Source: Anthocerotibacter panamensis C109
GTDB lineage: Bacteria; Cyanobacteriota; Cyanobacteriia; Gloeobacterales; Anthocerotibacteraceae
Direction of reading: 5' to 3'
Length of the DNA: 64,000 bases
Assembly (NCBI RefSeq): GCF_018389385.1
Contig: NZ_CP062698.1
Location: 2,731,501 to 2,795,500, forward strand
A program made the translations under genes and the position numbers. The stretch's first letter is position 1. Each line of letters begins with the position of its first letter. Of this stretch, positions 18,112 to 27,096 are shown one piece after another. The notes under the pieces are model-generated. The model was not told the DNA's origin. It saw nothing but the letters and a program-made list of their open reading frames with translations, and made no database searches.

Positions 18112-18609
18112 ATGGCTTTTACGAACACTCCTTGCGACCGTGGTGCGATCCTGGACCCAAGTGGTACCTACCGCTACCGGCTGTGGCGCTCTTGGGACCC
18201 TACGCTCCCCCGTGTCACCTTTGTCCTGCTCAATCCCAGTACCGCCGATGCCACCCGAGATGACGCCACCTTGCGTCGCTGCTGGAGTTTTGCCCGGAGC
18301 TGGGGGGCGGGGGGCTGTGAAATCGTCAATCTTTTCGCCCTGCGCACTCCAGACCCCCTGCATTTGCGCAACCATCCGCACCCCATTGGCCCAGACAATG
18401 ACCGCCATCTCGCCCAAGCGATCGGTACGGCGCAGATCTTGGTCGCAGGCTGGGGGAACGGCGGAGCCTTGGGTGCACGAGACCGCACGGTCCTTTCTTT
18501 TTTTGTCCGCCGCGCCTACTGCCTGGGGATGACCGGACGGGGTCAACCACGCCATCCCCTCTACGTGCCTGGGTGCACTCCACTGGTCCCCTTAATCAGC
18601 GGTGGTTAA
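18112..18609 (+). CDS. DUF1643 family protein
   Basis: The 165-residue protein matches the DUF1643 pattern: YRYRLWRSWDPTLPRVTFVL, NPSTADATRDDATLRRC, VNLFALRTPDP and LVAGWGNGG. The family is cytoplasmic and of unknown biochemistry. Its 3' end overlaps the convergent small gene at 18596 by 14 bases. Family assignment is firm from the motifs; function is not assigned. Confidence 0.85.
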   Translation: MAFTNTPCDRGAILDPSGTYRYRLWRSWDPTLPRVTFVLLNPSTADATRDDATLRRCWSFARSWGAGGCEIVNLFALRTPDPLHLRNHPHPIGPDNDRHLAQAIGTAQILVAGWGNGGALGARDRTVLSFFVRRAYCLGMTGRGQPRHPLYVPGCTPLVPLISGG

Positions 18610-18898
18610 CCAGAGCCTCATCCACAATCTGGTTGAGGCGACGACGAGCGTTTGTAGGCAGGAAATGGGCGAGGGGTACCTGATGGTTGCCGTCCCCAAG
18701 CGTAACCAGGATGTGCTCCAAAACGGCATCAATTTGGGCATCAGAGACCAGTCCGTCGTCCATCAGGAGGGAGATTTGGGTCGCCAACGGAACGTCCAAA
18801 TGAGCATCAGCTAGATAGAGACGCCAGCGTGCAATTTCCAGATAGACATCCTGGCCCAAGGCAGCAGCCAGGGTTTCAACACGAGTGCGGAGGTTCAT
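18596..18898 (-). CDS. Small cyanobacterial protein, DUF3181-like
   Basis: About 100 residues from the ATG at 18898. The pattern LAAALGQDVYLEIARWRLYLADAHLD followed by LATQISLLMDDG resembles DUF3181, a small family of cyanobacteria and plastid relatives with no known function. It is helical and soluble. An upstream in-frame ATG at 18916 would add six residues. The gene lies 58 bases downstream of atpC on the same strand and may be co-transcribed with it. Confidence 0.6.
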   Translation of the reverse strand: MNLRTRVETLAAALGQDVYLEIARWRLYLADAHLDVPLATQISLLMDDGLVSDAQIDAVLEHILVTLGDGNHQVPLAHFLPTNARRRLNQIVDEALVNHR

Positions 18899-18955
18899 GG
18901 GTAAAACCCCACTCAAAGCGACTCTTCTATTGTGGCGGTTCGGGAGCTGTCGGCT

Positions 18956-19351
18956 CTATCCTCCGGCAGCACGGATTTGGGCATTCGCCCGCTGAAGATT
19001 TAACTGAGCTGTGAGCAAGTCGGCTTTGTCCTGACTCGTCTCCAGGATCTTTTGGGCGCGGGCACGGGCTTCCTGGGCTTTGGCGAGGTCGATCTGGTCG
19101 CCCCGGTCAGCTTGGTTGACCAAGATGGTGACTATATTGTTCTCTACTTCCGCAAAGCCCTTGTCGATAGCGATATTGAGCATCTGATTCTGCATACGCA
19201 CCTGCAAAACACCGATATTGAGCCCGGTCAACAGCGGCGCGTGGTTGGTCAAAATACCCAGTGAACCACTCTGACTCGGCAAGATCACTTCATCTACATC
19301 GCTGTCCCAAACCACTTTGTCCGGGGCGATAATCTTCAACTTCAGGGCCAT
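18956..19351 (-). CDS. atpC: ATP synthase epsilon subunit
   Basis: The 131-residue protein starts MALKLKIIAPDKVVWDSDVD and contains the LPSQSGSLGILTNHAPLLTGL signature of F1 epsilon, followed by the C-terminal two-helix domain (about 85-130). Epsilon couples F1 to the c-ring and restrains ATP hydrolysis. In most bacteria the beta-subunit gene lies directly upstream; here the upstream gene, 89 bases away, is a metallophosphoesterase, so atpC has been separated from it. Confidence 0.95.
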   Translation of the reverse strand: MALKLKIIAPDKVVWDSDVDEVILPSQSGSLGILTNHAPLLTGLNIGVLQVRMQNQMLNIAIDKGFAEVENNIVTILVNQADRGDQIDLAKAQEARARAQKILETSQDKADLLTAQLNLQRANAQIRAAGG

Positions 19352-19440
19352 GGTACCTTCCTGGGCATTGCTTTAATCATCTTACCGCTTACTGGGGCCG
19401 CTACTGGCTGTGGCGCTGCCACCCTAGCGCGACACCGACG

Positions 19441-20220
19441 CTAGTCCTGAACGCAGCAGGAGCAGCAAATGCGCACCCGCCGTACTTCGGTTTGGTGGCT
19501 GCCGTCGGGATATAAGCGCAATAGACGGAACCCTGGTTGTGCTGCCTCAGGCGTTAGGGCATTGGGTAGGAGCACCTGCGTACAGCTAGAAGGACATCCA
19601 TAAAAGTGTATGGCTCCTTGTTGGTATTGGTAGGTAGCATGGATATGCCCAAAGAGTACCAAACGCACGTTTTCCTGTTGCGCAAGTAGTTCCAGCAATA
19701 GCGGTGCATTCGTTAGTTTTATCTGGTCCAGCCAGTCTACCCCCACCGGTATCGGGGGGTGGTGTAAGGCCAAGAGGGTGGGATGACCGCGCGCCGCCTT
19801 TAATTCAGCCTCCAGCCAGTGTAGGGTTTCGAGCGCAAGTACTCCTTCTCCAAACCTACTGTCAGGAAGTACGGAATTGAGTAATAAAAGTTGCCACCCA
19901 CCTATCGCCAAGGATTTATGGGGGTAAAGGGGCGGGCAGTTCAAGAGGCGAGCCATGAGGGCAGAGTCATCATGGTTGCCTGCCAGCCAATACGTAGGAA
20001 TGCCCAAAGGTTGCACAAGATCCACCAAATGATGATAGGCCGCAGCTTCCCCCGCATCGGCGAGGTCTCCGGTGAGCAAGAGCAGATGAGGCCGCGCTTG
20101 CGCCACTACAGCCAAAACCGCCTGGAGGGAGGACCAGGGTGGAACGCCCCGTAAGCGGTCTTCTCGGTAGGTCAACAGATGGGTATCGGTAATTTGGGCA
20201 ACCAGGATTGAGCCCGACAT
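19441..20220 (-). CDS. Calcineurin-like phosphoesterase (CpdA-like)
   Basis: The 259-residue protein shows the metallophosphoesterase motif series: DTHL, LTGDLADAG, AGNHDD, LALHHPP and FGHIHA. This matches class III cyclic-nucleotide phosphodiesterases (CpdA), although many relatives have other substrates. The ATG at 20220 shares one base with the metE stop (TGATG), so translation is probably coupled; a TTG at 20223 is less likely. The C-terminus is Cys-rich (RICCSCC), which is unusual. It is the third gene of the B12-riboswitch operon. Confidence 0.85.
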   Translation of the reverse strand: MSGSILVAQITDTHLLTYREDRLRGVPPWSSLQAVLAVVAQARPHLLLLTGDLADAGEAAAYHHLVDLVQPLGIPTYWLAGNHDDSALMARLLNCPPLYPHKSLAIGGWQLLLLNSVLPDSRFGEGVLALETLHWLEAELKAARGHPTLLALHHPPIPVGVDWLDQIKLTNAPLLLELLAQQENVRLVLFGHIHATYQYQQGAIHFYGCPSSCTQVLLPNALTPEAAQPGFRLLRLYPDGSHQTEVRRVRICCSCCVQD

Positions 20221-22490
20221 CAAGGGTCGTCCTGTGCACGGAGTAGGTGAGCTGCCGCTACCATGTTGTGGAGTGCTTGCTGTACTTCCGGCCAGTTACG
20301 GGTTTTGAGGCCACAGTCGGGATTGACCCAGAGCCGTTCAGCGGGAATGTGGGCCTTGGCTTTTTGGATGAGGGCCACCATCTGCGCCACTGTTGGGATA
20401 TTGGGGGTATGGATGTCATAGACTCCCGGCCCGATTTCATTGGGATAGGCGAAATCGGTAAAGGCTTCCAACAATTCCATATCCGAGCGGGAAGTCTCGA
20501 TGGTAATCACATCCGCATCTAGGGCTGCGATCGAGGCGATGATGTCGTTAAACTCCGAATAGCACATGTGGGTGTGTACCTGGGTGGTGTCCATCACTCC
20601 CGATGAGCAGACCCGAAAACAGTATACGGCCCAATCCAGGTAATGCTGCCATTCACCCGTACGCAGCGGTAACCCTTCACGCAAAGCCGGTTCGTCAATT
20701 TGAATCATGCGAATCCCAGCTTTTTCTAGGTCTTGCACCTCATCGCGCAGTGCCAAAGCAATCTGTAGACAGGTCGTGGCGCGGGGTTGGTCATCGCGGA
20801 CAAACGACCATTGCAACATGGTCACCGGCCCGGTCAGCATCCCCTTCATGGGTTTAGCAGTCAGAGACTGGGCATAGGTAATCCACGGTACGGTCATGGG
20901 CACAGGACGGCTGACATCGCCATAAATAATCGGTGGTTTGACACAGCGCGAACCGTAGGACTGCACCCAACCATTGACGGTAAAGGCATAGCCTGTCAGA
21001 TATTGCGCAAAATATTCCACCATGTCATTGCGCTCAGCTTCCCCATGTACCAGCACATCCAGCCCTAGGGTTTCTTGTACCCGCACCGCCTCTTTTATCT
21101 GCAACTGCATCTGCTCAAGGTATTGAGCCTGGCAGAGCAGCCCTTTTTTGTATTGGTAGCGGATGTTGCGAATCTGGCTGGTTTGGGGGAAAGAACCAAT
21201 CGTCGTCGTCGGGTACAGCGGCAAATTAAATTGCTCATGCTGAAGACGGGCACGTTCAGGATAAGGCGGGCGCATGGTGGGGATGGGTTGATGCAGGCGC
21301 TCTTGGACTGCTTTTTGGTGAATGCGCCCAGAATTTCGGCGCGACTGAGCAGCCTGTTGCCAGGAGTCCAGCGCCGCGCTCACATAGGGTCCGCTCAAAG
21401 CCCGTTTCAGGAGCGTTACTTCCTCGACTTTTTGCTGGGCAAAGGCCAGCCAGGATTTAAGTTCTGGGTCTAACTGAGTCTCCAACCGCAAATCCACCGG
21501 GGAGTGCAACAGCGAACAAGAAGGTGCCACCCAACAGCGTGACCCCAACTGTTCATAGACCGGGCGCAGCAGGGTGAGTGCGCGTTGGAGGTCAGTGCGC
21601 CAGATATTGCGTCCATCCACCAATCCCAAAGAGAGTACTGTCTCGGGGCGCAGATGAGCCAAGACTTGGTCAAGCTGTTCTGGATGGCGCACCAAATCCA
21701 GATGCACGCCAGCTACAGGCAAGTTACAGGCTAAAGCCGTATGGTCGCTCAAGGGTCCAAAGTAGGTTGCAAGCAGCAAGTTAAGGCCAGGAGTCCAGAG
21801 TGCGGTGTAGGCACGGTGAAAAGCTTCTTGCCAAGCGGTGGGCAAATCCAGGACTAAAATGGGTTCGTCAATCTGTACCCAAGTCACGCCTTGGGTCTGG
21901 AGTCGCGCCAAAATCTCCCGATATACGGTCAATAGATCCGGCAGTAGGGAGAGCTTATCCAAGGTATCGCCCTTGGCTTTACCCAACCACAAGTAGGAAA
22001 GCGGCCCCAAGAGGACAGGCTTGACCCTAAAGCCCTGCTCCTGTGCTTCGGTCACTTCATCAAAGATTTTGGTATGGGCTAGCCGGAAGGATTGCCCCGC
22101 CTGAAACTCAGGCACGATGTAGTGGTAGTTCGTATCAAACCACTTGGTCATCTCACAGGCTGCTACCGGCTCACCCTGCGGTGCGCGGCCCCGCGCCATC
22201 CGAAAATAGGTGTCCAGATCCACTTTGTCCACCACCCGCCCAAAACGTTCTGGGATACAACCCACCAGTACACTCAGATCCAGGACATGGTCATACCAGG
22301 AAAAATCCCCCACAGGCACATAGTCCAGGCCAGCCTCCGCCTGTAGCTGCCAGTGCCGATGGCGCAGTTCCCGGCCCACTTGCTCTAATTGCTCACGGTT
22401 GCGTTCCCCTTTCCAGTAAGCTTCTAGACTTTTTTTCAGCTCTCGCCCCACCCCAATGCGTGGAAAGCCCAAATTGTGGACAGTGATCAT
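20220..22490 (-). CDS. metE: Cobalamin-independent methionine synthase
   Basis: The 756-residue MetE transfers the methyl of 5-methyltetrahydropteroyl-glutamate to homocysteine without B12. It begins [23 protein letters not shown], as MetE proteins do. The C-terminal half carries [49 protein letters not shown] and [11 protein letters not shown], which include the His, Glu and two Cys zinc ligands. It lies 17 bases after the methyltransferase gene. The cobalamin riboswitch upstream explains control: with B12 present the operon would be attenuated, presumably because a B12-dependent MetH is encoded elsewhere. Confidence 0.95.
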   Translation of the reverse strand: MITVHNLGFPRIGVGRELKKSLEAYWKGERNREQLEQVGRELRHRHWQLQAEAGLDYVPVGDFSWYDHVLDLSVLVGCIPERFGRVVDKVDLDTYFRMARGRAPQGEPVAACEMTKWFDTNYHYIVPEFQAGQSFRLAHTKIFDEVTEAQEQGFRVKPVLLGPLSYLWLGKAKGDTLDKLSLLPDLLTVYREILARLQTQGVTWVQIDEPILVLDLPTAWQEAFHRAYTALWTPGLNLLLATYFGPLSDHTALACNLPVAGVHLDLVRHPEQLDQVLAHLRPETVLSLGLVDGRNIWRTDLQRALTLLRPVYEQLGSRCWVAPSCSLLHSPVDLRLETQLDPELKSWLAFAQQKVEEVTLLKRALSGPYVSAALDSWQQAAQSRRNSGRIHQKAVQERLHQPIPTMRPPYPERARLQHEQFNLPLYPTTTIGSFPQTSQIRNIRYQYKKGLLCQAQYLEQMQLQIKEAVRVQETLGLDVLVHGEAERNDMVEYFAQYLTGYAFTVNGWVQSYGSRCVKPPIIYGDVSRPVPMTVPWITYAQSLTAKPMKGMLTGPVTMLQWSFVRDDQPRATTCLQIALALRDEVQDLEKAGIRMIQIDEPALREGLPLRTGEWQHYLDWAVYCFRVCSSGVMDTTQVHTHMCYSEFNDIIASIAALDADVITIETSRSDMELLEAFTDFAYPNEIGPGVYDIHTPNIPTVAQMVALIQKAKAHIPAERLWVNPDCGLKTRNWPEVQQALHNMVAAAHLLRAQDDP

Positions 22491-22507
22491 GATCCTTACT
22501 CCGTTGG

Positions 22508-23332
22508 TTAGGGTTGGTTTTTGCCATCGAACCGACGCAGTAGCTGCTGGTAGAGTGCCATCGGCACAAATAGCGCACCAGCGGCAGAACCGACGGCAAA
22601 GCGGTAGCCCAGCATCATGGCCCGCGCTGCGGTCAAGGGTTCATCTACCCGTTCGCTTGGCTGAGGAGGTAGCGGCAGGGGGGAGATCCCCGCCTCGGGC
22701 TTAACTCCAGCAATGGCAAGGCCATAGGGGTGACCATCCTCGACATACCAAGTCGGAGCAATGTACCCCACGCGAATATCTGTAAACCCTGCCTGTTCAA
22801 ACCAACAGAGGTACTCCTGCTCACTGGGAAAGAGCATCATCGTATCCGCTATCAACCGAGCGGCTGGATCAGTCGGGCGTACTGGACCAATAATGGTGGC
22901 AATACCGCTCGGTTTGAGGACACGATAGGCTTCAGCAATGGCGCGTTGGGGATCAGGCCAATATTCAATACTGCCTCCAGAGACATAGCGGTCAAAATGA
23001 TCGGTGGGGAAAGGGAGTTTTTCGGCATCCCCCAATACCTTCATACAATCGCGCAAGGCGATTTTACTCAGGGCGCGGGCGAGTTGGTCTGGACTTTGGT
23101 CAAGCATGACGACCTGCGCTGCTTGCACCTGTTGTACCACCCCTTCGGTGGTAAACCCGGTTCCGGCTCCCACATCCAGGGTTTTAAGCATGGGGCTGTC
23201 AAGTTGAGCTAGACCCAAGGCTTTTTCTCGCATCTCTGGAGTCCAAAAGAAGGGATTGATGTACTGGTCGTAAATCCCAGACAGAAAACGATAAAACCAC
23301 AGAGCTTCCTGTTTGTGTTGCATCATGTGCAT
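22508..23332 (-). CDS. VTE3-type MPBQ/MSBQ-like methyltransferase
   Basis: The 274-residue SAM-dependent methyltransferase starts [20 protein letters not shown], a hallmark of plant-type VTE3, which methylates benzoquinol precursors of plastoquinone and tocopherol. The SAM site is [10 protein letters not shown]-terminal hydrophobic stretch ([20 protein letters not shown], about 245-265) would anchor it to the membrane, as in VTE3. The start could be any of three nearby ATGs (23332, 23326, 23323). It is first in the operon with metE, behind the cobalamin riboswitch. Substrate is inferred by family; a menaquinone-pathway role is an alternative. Confidence 0.75.
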   Translation of the reverse strand: MHMMQHKQEALWFYRFLSGIYDQYINPFFWTPEMREKALGLAQLDSPMLKTLDVGAGTGFTTEGVVQQVQAAQVVMLDQSPDQLARALSKIALRDCMKVLGDAEKLPFPTDHFDRYVSGGSIEYWPDPQRAIAEAYRVLKPSGIATIIGPVRPTDPAARLIADTMMLFPSEQEYLCWFEQAGFTDIRVGYIAPTWYVEDGHPYGLAIAGVKPEAGISPLPLPPQPSERVDEPLTAARAMMLGYRFAVGSAAGALFVPMALYQQLLRRFDGKNQP

Positions 23333-23427
23333 CAGTCACCATCCTGTCAGGTAAAAATTCAAACTATTACTAACCATCACCTTGTTGGTAATGGCTAGAG
23401 ATAGATAACTGCAAGACTTGCAGCTAA

Positions 23428-23456
23428 AAAATTACGTGAGGTTTACCGCTCACGCA
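23428..23456 (-). terminator. Intrinsic terminator in the riboswitch leader
   Basis: On the minus strand CGTGAG (23442-23437 complement pair with 23456-23451) forms a 6-bp stem with an 8-base loop, followed by TAATTTTTT. It lies between the cobalamin aptamer and the first gene. This is where ligand-bound riboswitch would stop transcription. A weaker hairpin with six Ts also exists at 23486-23512. Confidence 0.55.
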
Positions 23457-23532
23457 TAGCAAGTTGCTCGACTTCAATCGTCCTGAAAAAACACAACTTC
23501 TCCTTTCCTGTGCGACGCAGGGTGGTTTGGAC

Positions 23533-23655
23533 ATGGCCTGTTCGGGTGGGCATCCTGACTGAGGCATGAAGCCATCACAGTTGCGGCACAGCGGTGGATT
23601 CGCACCACACTTTCCCCTTTCAGCTTGGGCTGTTCCCCCAAGCTCCCGGAGCCAT
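23533..23655 (-). promoter_or_regulatory. Cobalamin (adenosylcobalamin) riboswitch
   Basis: On the minus strand the conserved blocks occur in order: GGGGAAAG, GTGCGAATCC (complement of 23596-23605), CGCAACTGTGA (23575-23585) and the B12-box core CAGTCAGGATGCCC (23548-23561). A closing P1 stem ATGGC / GCCAT pairs 23651-23655 with 23533-23537. It is followed by an intrinsic terminator and the methyltransferase-metE operon. Control of metE by cobalamin riboswitches is well established in bacteria. Confidence 0.88.
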
Positions 23656-23728
23656 TGCTCACATCATACTACGTCCCTTCAAAGTTGACCTGCACCAGGT
23701 TTACCCAGAAATGGCTCATGGAGCAGCC

Positions 23729-23791
23729 TGACGTTTACCAGACTGGGCAAACGTCAATGGGTAGGGGCTTAGAAACAGGCTTCCCTACCCA
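23729..23791. terminator. Tandem hairpins downstream of catalase
   Basis: Two perfect inverted repeats lie back to back: TGACGTTT / AAACGTCA (23729-23756) and TGGGTAGGG / CCCTACCCA (23758-23791). They sit between the catalase stop and the riboswitch, on the path of minus-strand transcription. Neither has a clear T tract, so termination or 3'-end protection is possible rather than certain. Confidence 0.4.
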
Positions 23792-23816
23792 AAGGAGAAA
23801 ACAAGCAGCTAACGAT

Positions 23817-25313
23817 TTAGGCTCTGATGGGCTGAGGATTGTCCTGTTGGCTTTGTTGCAACATAGCGAGGTCAATCTCAAGGCTCAACGCCTGAGCAAC
23901 GCGCCGACCATAATCCACATCAGCCCGGAAGAAGTGACACAGTTGCCGCATTTGAATCTCTTGCCGTGCACCACCTAGCGCCCCTGCAATCGCCTGGGCT
24001 GTGCGATCTTTTTGGGCATCATCCAAAACCCGCCAGAGATTGCCCGCTTGGGTGTAGTCATCTTGATCGCGCGAATTATAGCGATCGGCAACCACATCTC
24101 CTAAGGTCAAGCCAGGTTCGCGGTGTTCAGGAGCTTCCTTCGGAGCCGTGTCGTAACTGTTGGGGTAGTAGTTAGGGTTACTGCCGCCGTAACCCGTGGA
24201 CATGGCACCATCCCGTTGGTAGTGCATCACGGGGCAGCGGGGTTGATTCACCGGCAACTGCTGGAAGTTGGAGCCAATGCGATAGCGCTGGGCATCGGGA
24301 TAGGACATCAGCCGCGCCTGCAACACTTTGTCTGGGCTCGGACCAATTCCGGGCGGGAATACCGAGGGGCTAAACGCTGCCTGCTCCACTTCAGCAAAGT
24401 AGTTTTCTGGATTGCGGTTTAGCTCCAGAATGCCGATTTCCATCAGCGGGTAGTCGCTGTGGGGCCATACTTTCGTGAGATCAAACGGGTTCCACTGGAA
24501 GGTGTTCGCTTGCTTCTCGGTCATAACCTGCACTTTTACGGTCCAGCTTGGATACTCACCCCGCGCGATCGCCTCAAACAAGTCCCGTTGGTGAGATTCA
24601 CGGTCAACCCCAATCAAGTTGGCAGACGCTTCGCCCGTCATGCACTTCACCCCTTGGCGGGTCTTGAAATGGAACTTGCACCAAAACCGTTCGCCCTGTG
24701 CATTCACAAAAGAGAAGGTGTGACTGCCATAGCCATTCATATGCCGATAGCTGACAGGTAGCCCCCGGTCGCTAAACAAAATTGTAATCTGGTGCAATGA
24801 TTCTGGATTGAGTGACCAGAAATCCCACTGCATATTGGCATCCCGCAGATTAGTTTGGGGATGCCGCTTTTGGGTATGGATAAAGTTGGCAAATTTGTAC
24901 GGATCGCGAATGAAGAAGACGGGAGTGTTGTTGCCCACTAAATCCCAATTACCTTCTTCAGTGTAGAATTTCACCGCAAAGCCACGCACATCCCGTTCAG
25001 CATCTGCTGCACCTTTTTCGCCTGCCACCGTCGAGAAGCGCAAAAATACTTCTGTCTGCTTACCCACGTCGCAGAGAAACTTTGCCTTCGTGTATTCGGG
25101 AATAGCACGGGTGACCGTGAAGGTTCCGTAGGCTCCAGACCCTTTGGCATGAACCACACGCTCTGGAATTCGCTCCCGGTTGAAGTGCTGCATTTGCTCT
25201 AGAAGCTGAACATCCTGCATCAACAGGGGGCCACGGGAGCCAGCCGTAAGTGAATTTTGGTTATCTGCGATCGGACAACCAGTCGCTGTGGTCAGATTTT
25301 CGTGTTCGCTCAT
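23817..25313 (-). CDS. Monofunctional heme catalase
   Basis: The 498-residue catalase starts at the ATG at 25313 (AAGGACG upstream); the longer in-frame start at 25436 would run through the operator palindrome. Active-site His is in [13 protein letters not shown], the Asn in [11 protein letters not shown], and the proximal heme Tyr in [12 protein letters not shown]. Length and sequence fit the small-subunit KatA/KatE clade, which splits hydrogen peroxide. Such catalases are less common in cyanobacteria than KatG. GC content is lower than in its neighbours, so it may have been acquired. Confidence 0.95.
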   Translation of the reverse strand: MSEHENLTTATGCPIADNQNSLTAGSRGPLLMQDVQLLEQMQHFNRERIPERVVHAKGSGAYGTFTVTRAIPEYTKAKFLCDVGKQTEVFLRFSTVAGEKGAADAERDVRGFAVKFYTEEGNWDLVGNNTPVFFIRDPYKFANFIHTQKRHPQTNLRDANMQWDFWSLNPESLHQITILFSDRGLPVSYRHMNGYGSHTFSFVNAQGERFWCKFHFKTRQGVKCMTGEASANLIGVDRESHQRDLFEAIARGEYPSWTVKVQVMTEKQANTFQWNPFDLTKVWPHSDYPLMEIGILELNRNPENYFAEVEQAAFSPSVFPPGIGPSPDKVLQARLMSYPDAQRYRIGSNFQQLPVNQPRCPVMHYQRDGAMSTGYGGSNPNYYPNSYDTAPKEAPEHREPGLTLGDVVADRYNSRDQDDYTQAGNLWRVLDDAQKDRTAQAIAGALGGARQEIQMRQLCHFFRADVDYGRRVAQALSLEIDLAMLQQSQQDNPQPIRA

Positions 25314-25870
25314 GAATATCGTCCTTGCATGGTCTTCTAAATCATACTCATTATGAGTATGTTCTGAGAAGCATCCCATGGATCTTTTTGGCGCGCGAAC
25401 ACGGGTATACGCCCAAACGCGCATAGTCGCAAGCACTCAATTAACCACAAGCCAGACCCATAGAGTAAACGAGCCATCCGCGCCCCATCCAAGTTCACCT
25501 TCATCTTTGTCAATAACCATCTCCTAAAAACACAGCGGCCCCAGCTCTTGAGCTGAGGCACACCCGTTCAGTGTTTTTAAAGATTTGTGAGAAGACCTGT
25601 GAATCTCAGGGTAGCTTCCTAGCTTCCACATGCGGGCGTATCAACCAAAGAGAGTTTTGAGGGCCGCACTGTGCGTTGACGACTTCATATGCTGGGATAG
25701 AGTGCTTAGGAGCCAGGACATCTGAAGTTCAACTCGATTAGTAGACTGTCTTACTAACGACACCTCTATAATAGACAAGTCTGCCCTCACCTTGTTGAAT
25801 TCTTAATACAACTTTAGAAAATCACCAGACTAGATCGAGCGGCCCTAGAATGGATGATTGGAGCGTGCTA
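25314..25870. other. Catalase upstream region and mnmA 3' flank
   Basis: These 557 bases hold the catalase promoter and palindrome, then no convincing gene. A TATAAT at 25767-25772 faces right without a good -35. The stretch is more AT-rich than the flanks and shows scattered stop codons in all frames. Confidence 0.5.
25343..25361. promoter_or_regulatory. Perfect 9-1-9 palindromic operator upstream of catalase
   Basis: CATACTCATTATGAGTATG is a perfect inverted repeat 30 bases upstream of the catalase ATG. Reading leftward, TTCTCA and TATGAT flank it at 18-base spacing, so it would sit in the promoter spacer. Size and symmetry resemble PerR/Fur-type boxes, which often control catalase, but the bound regulator is unknown. 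Confidence 0.6.
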
Positions 25871-26935
25871 CTAAACCCCAATTAATCCACCGCCCAACAC
25901 CCGCTCCCCATCATAAAAAACCGCAGCCTGTCCCGGCGTGATGCCAAACTGAGTCTGAGCGAACTCCAGAGCAACTCGGTCTTGGCCCTGAGGGGTGAGC
26001 GTAGCAACCACAGGTTCAGCACGGTAGCGGATCTGCACTGTACAAGCAATAGGGGCGAGGGGAGGAGCGATGGAAACCCAGTTGAGCTGCTGTACATCAC
26101 AGGTCCGTTGATAGCCATCTGGACGATTGCCGACGACGACCCGGTTGTTCTTGACATCAATGGCGAGGACATAGAGCGGTTGGGCGGCAGCGACACCTAG
26201 ACCCTTGCGCTGACCGATGGTGTAGTGGTGTGCTCCATCATGGTGGCCCAGAACCTGCCCAGAGCTATCGACAATATCACCAGCAACCGGCTCGATATGC
26301 TCATCCAAAAAGTTGCGCATTGAGCCTGCTGCCTCAACCAAGCAGAGGTCCATACTCTCAGGCTTGGTCGCAACCGATAAACCCATCTCGGCAGCCATGG
26401 CTCGGGTTTGGGTTTTGGTCATCTCGCCTAAGGGAAATACGGCTCCAGAGAGCTGATCCTGACTCAGTTCGTACAGAAAATAGGACTGGTCCTTGAGTCG
26501 GTCTACTGCCCGTAGGAGTTCATAGCGCCCCGTCTGTGGATTGTGGTGGACCCGAGCATAATGGCCCGTAGCAAGCTTGGATACCCCCAGAACCCGGCGA
26601 CAGTAGTCGAGCATCAGACCAAACTTCAACTCCCGGTTGCACCGCGAACAGGGCAGGGGGGTCACCCCAGACTGATAGCCCTCAACGATAAAATTTATAA
26701 TCGTCCGCTCAAATTCCTGGCGCAGGTCCACAATTTGATGAGGGATGCCCAGCGTCTCACAAACTCGAGCAGCATCTTTCATGCCGTCCGAACAGCAGGA
26801 ACCTTTCCCCGCCATCAGCCATAAGGTCAGCCCGAAGACTTTGTACTGCTGCGTGAGTAAAGCTGCGGCTACGGAGCTGTCCACCCCGCCCGAGAGCCCG
26901 ACGACGACTTTCTCTTTGTACTGTGTGCTGACCAT
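25871..26935 (-). CDS. mnmA: tRNA-specific 2-thiouridylase
   Basis: The 354-residue enzyme adds sulfur to U34 of tRNAs for Glu, Gln and Lys. The PP-loop SGGVDSS is at about residues 15-21. The catalytic Cys pair is in PCSRCN and in [24 protein letters not shown] and [10 protein letters not shown] are also family motifs, and the C-terminal beta domain is complete. It stands alone on the minus strand. Confidence 0.94.
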   Translation of the reverse strand: MVSTQYKEKVVVGLSGGVDSSVAAALLTQQYKVFGLTLWLMAGKGSCCSDGMKDAARVCETLGIPHQIVDLRQEFERTIINFIVEGYQSGVTPLPCSRCNRELKFGLMLDYCRRVLGVSKLATGHYARVHHNPQTGRYELLRAVDRLKDQSYFLYELSQDQLSGAVFPLGEMTKTQTRAMAAEMGLSVATKPESMDLCLVEAAGSMRNFLDEHIEPVAGDIVDSSGQVLGHHDGAHHYTIGQRKGLGVAAAQPLYVLAIDVKNNRVVVGNRPDGYQRTCDVQQLNWVSIAPPLAPIACTVQIRYRAEPVVATLTPQGQDRVALEFAQTQFGITPGQAAVFYDGERVLGGGLIGV

Positions 26936-27096
26936 AAAGAAGAAACCAACTGTTTTTTATCCTAGCATTCTGACCTGGAGGTAGGCTTGAGGCCACCTTA
27001 CTTGCCCAAACCCAAGCCAAATGAACCGCATAGTACAGACGGATGCTAATCTAAATAGCTGTTGATGGCGTTCAACCATTTACCCCAGGAGCGTTC

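Noticed and set aside
23474-23662. 62-residue minus-strand frame in the riboswitch
   Set aside because: It lies within the conserved cobalamin aptamer and has no coding character.
25337-25561. 74-residue minus-strand frame upstream of catalase
   Set aside because: It runs through the operator palindrome and promoter and has no recognisable domain.
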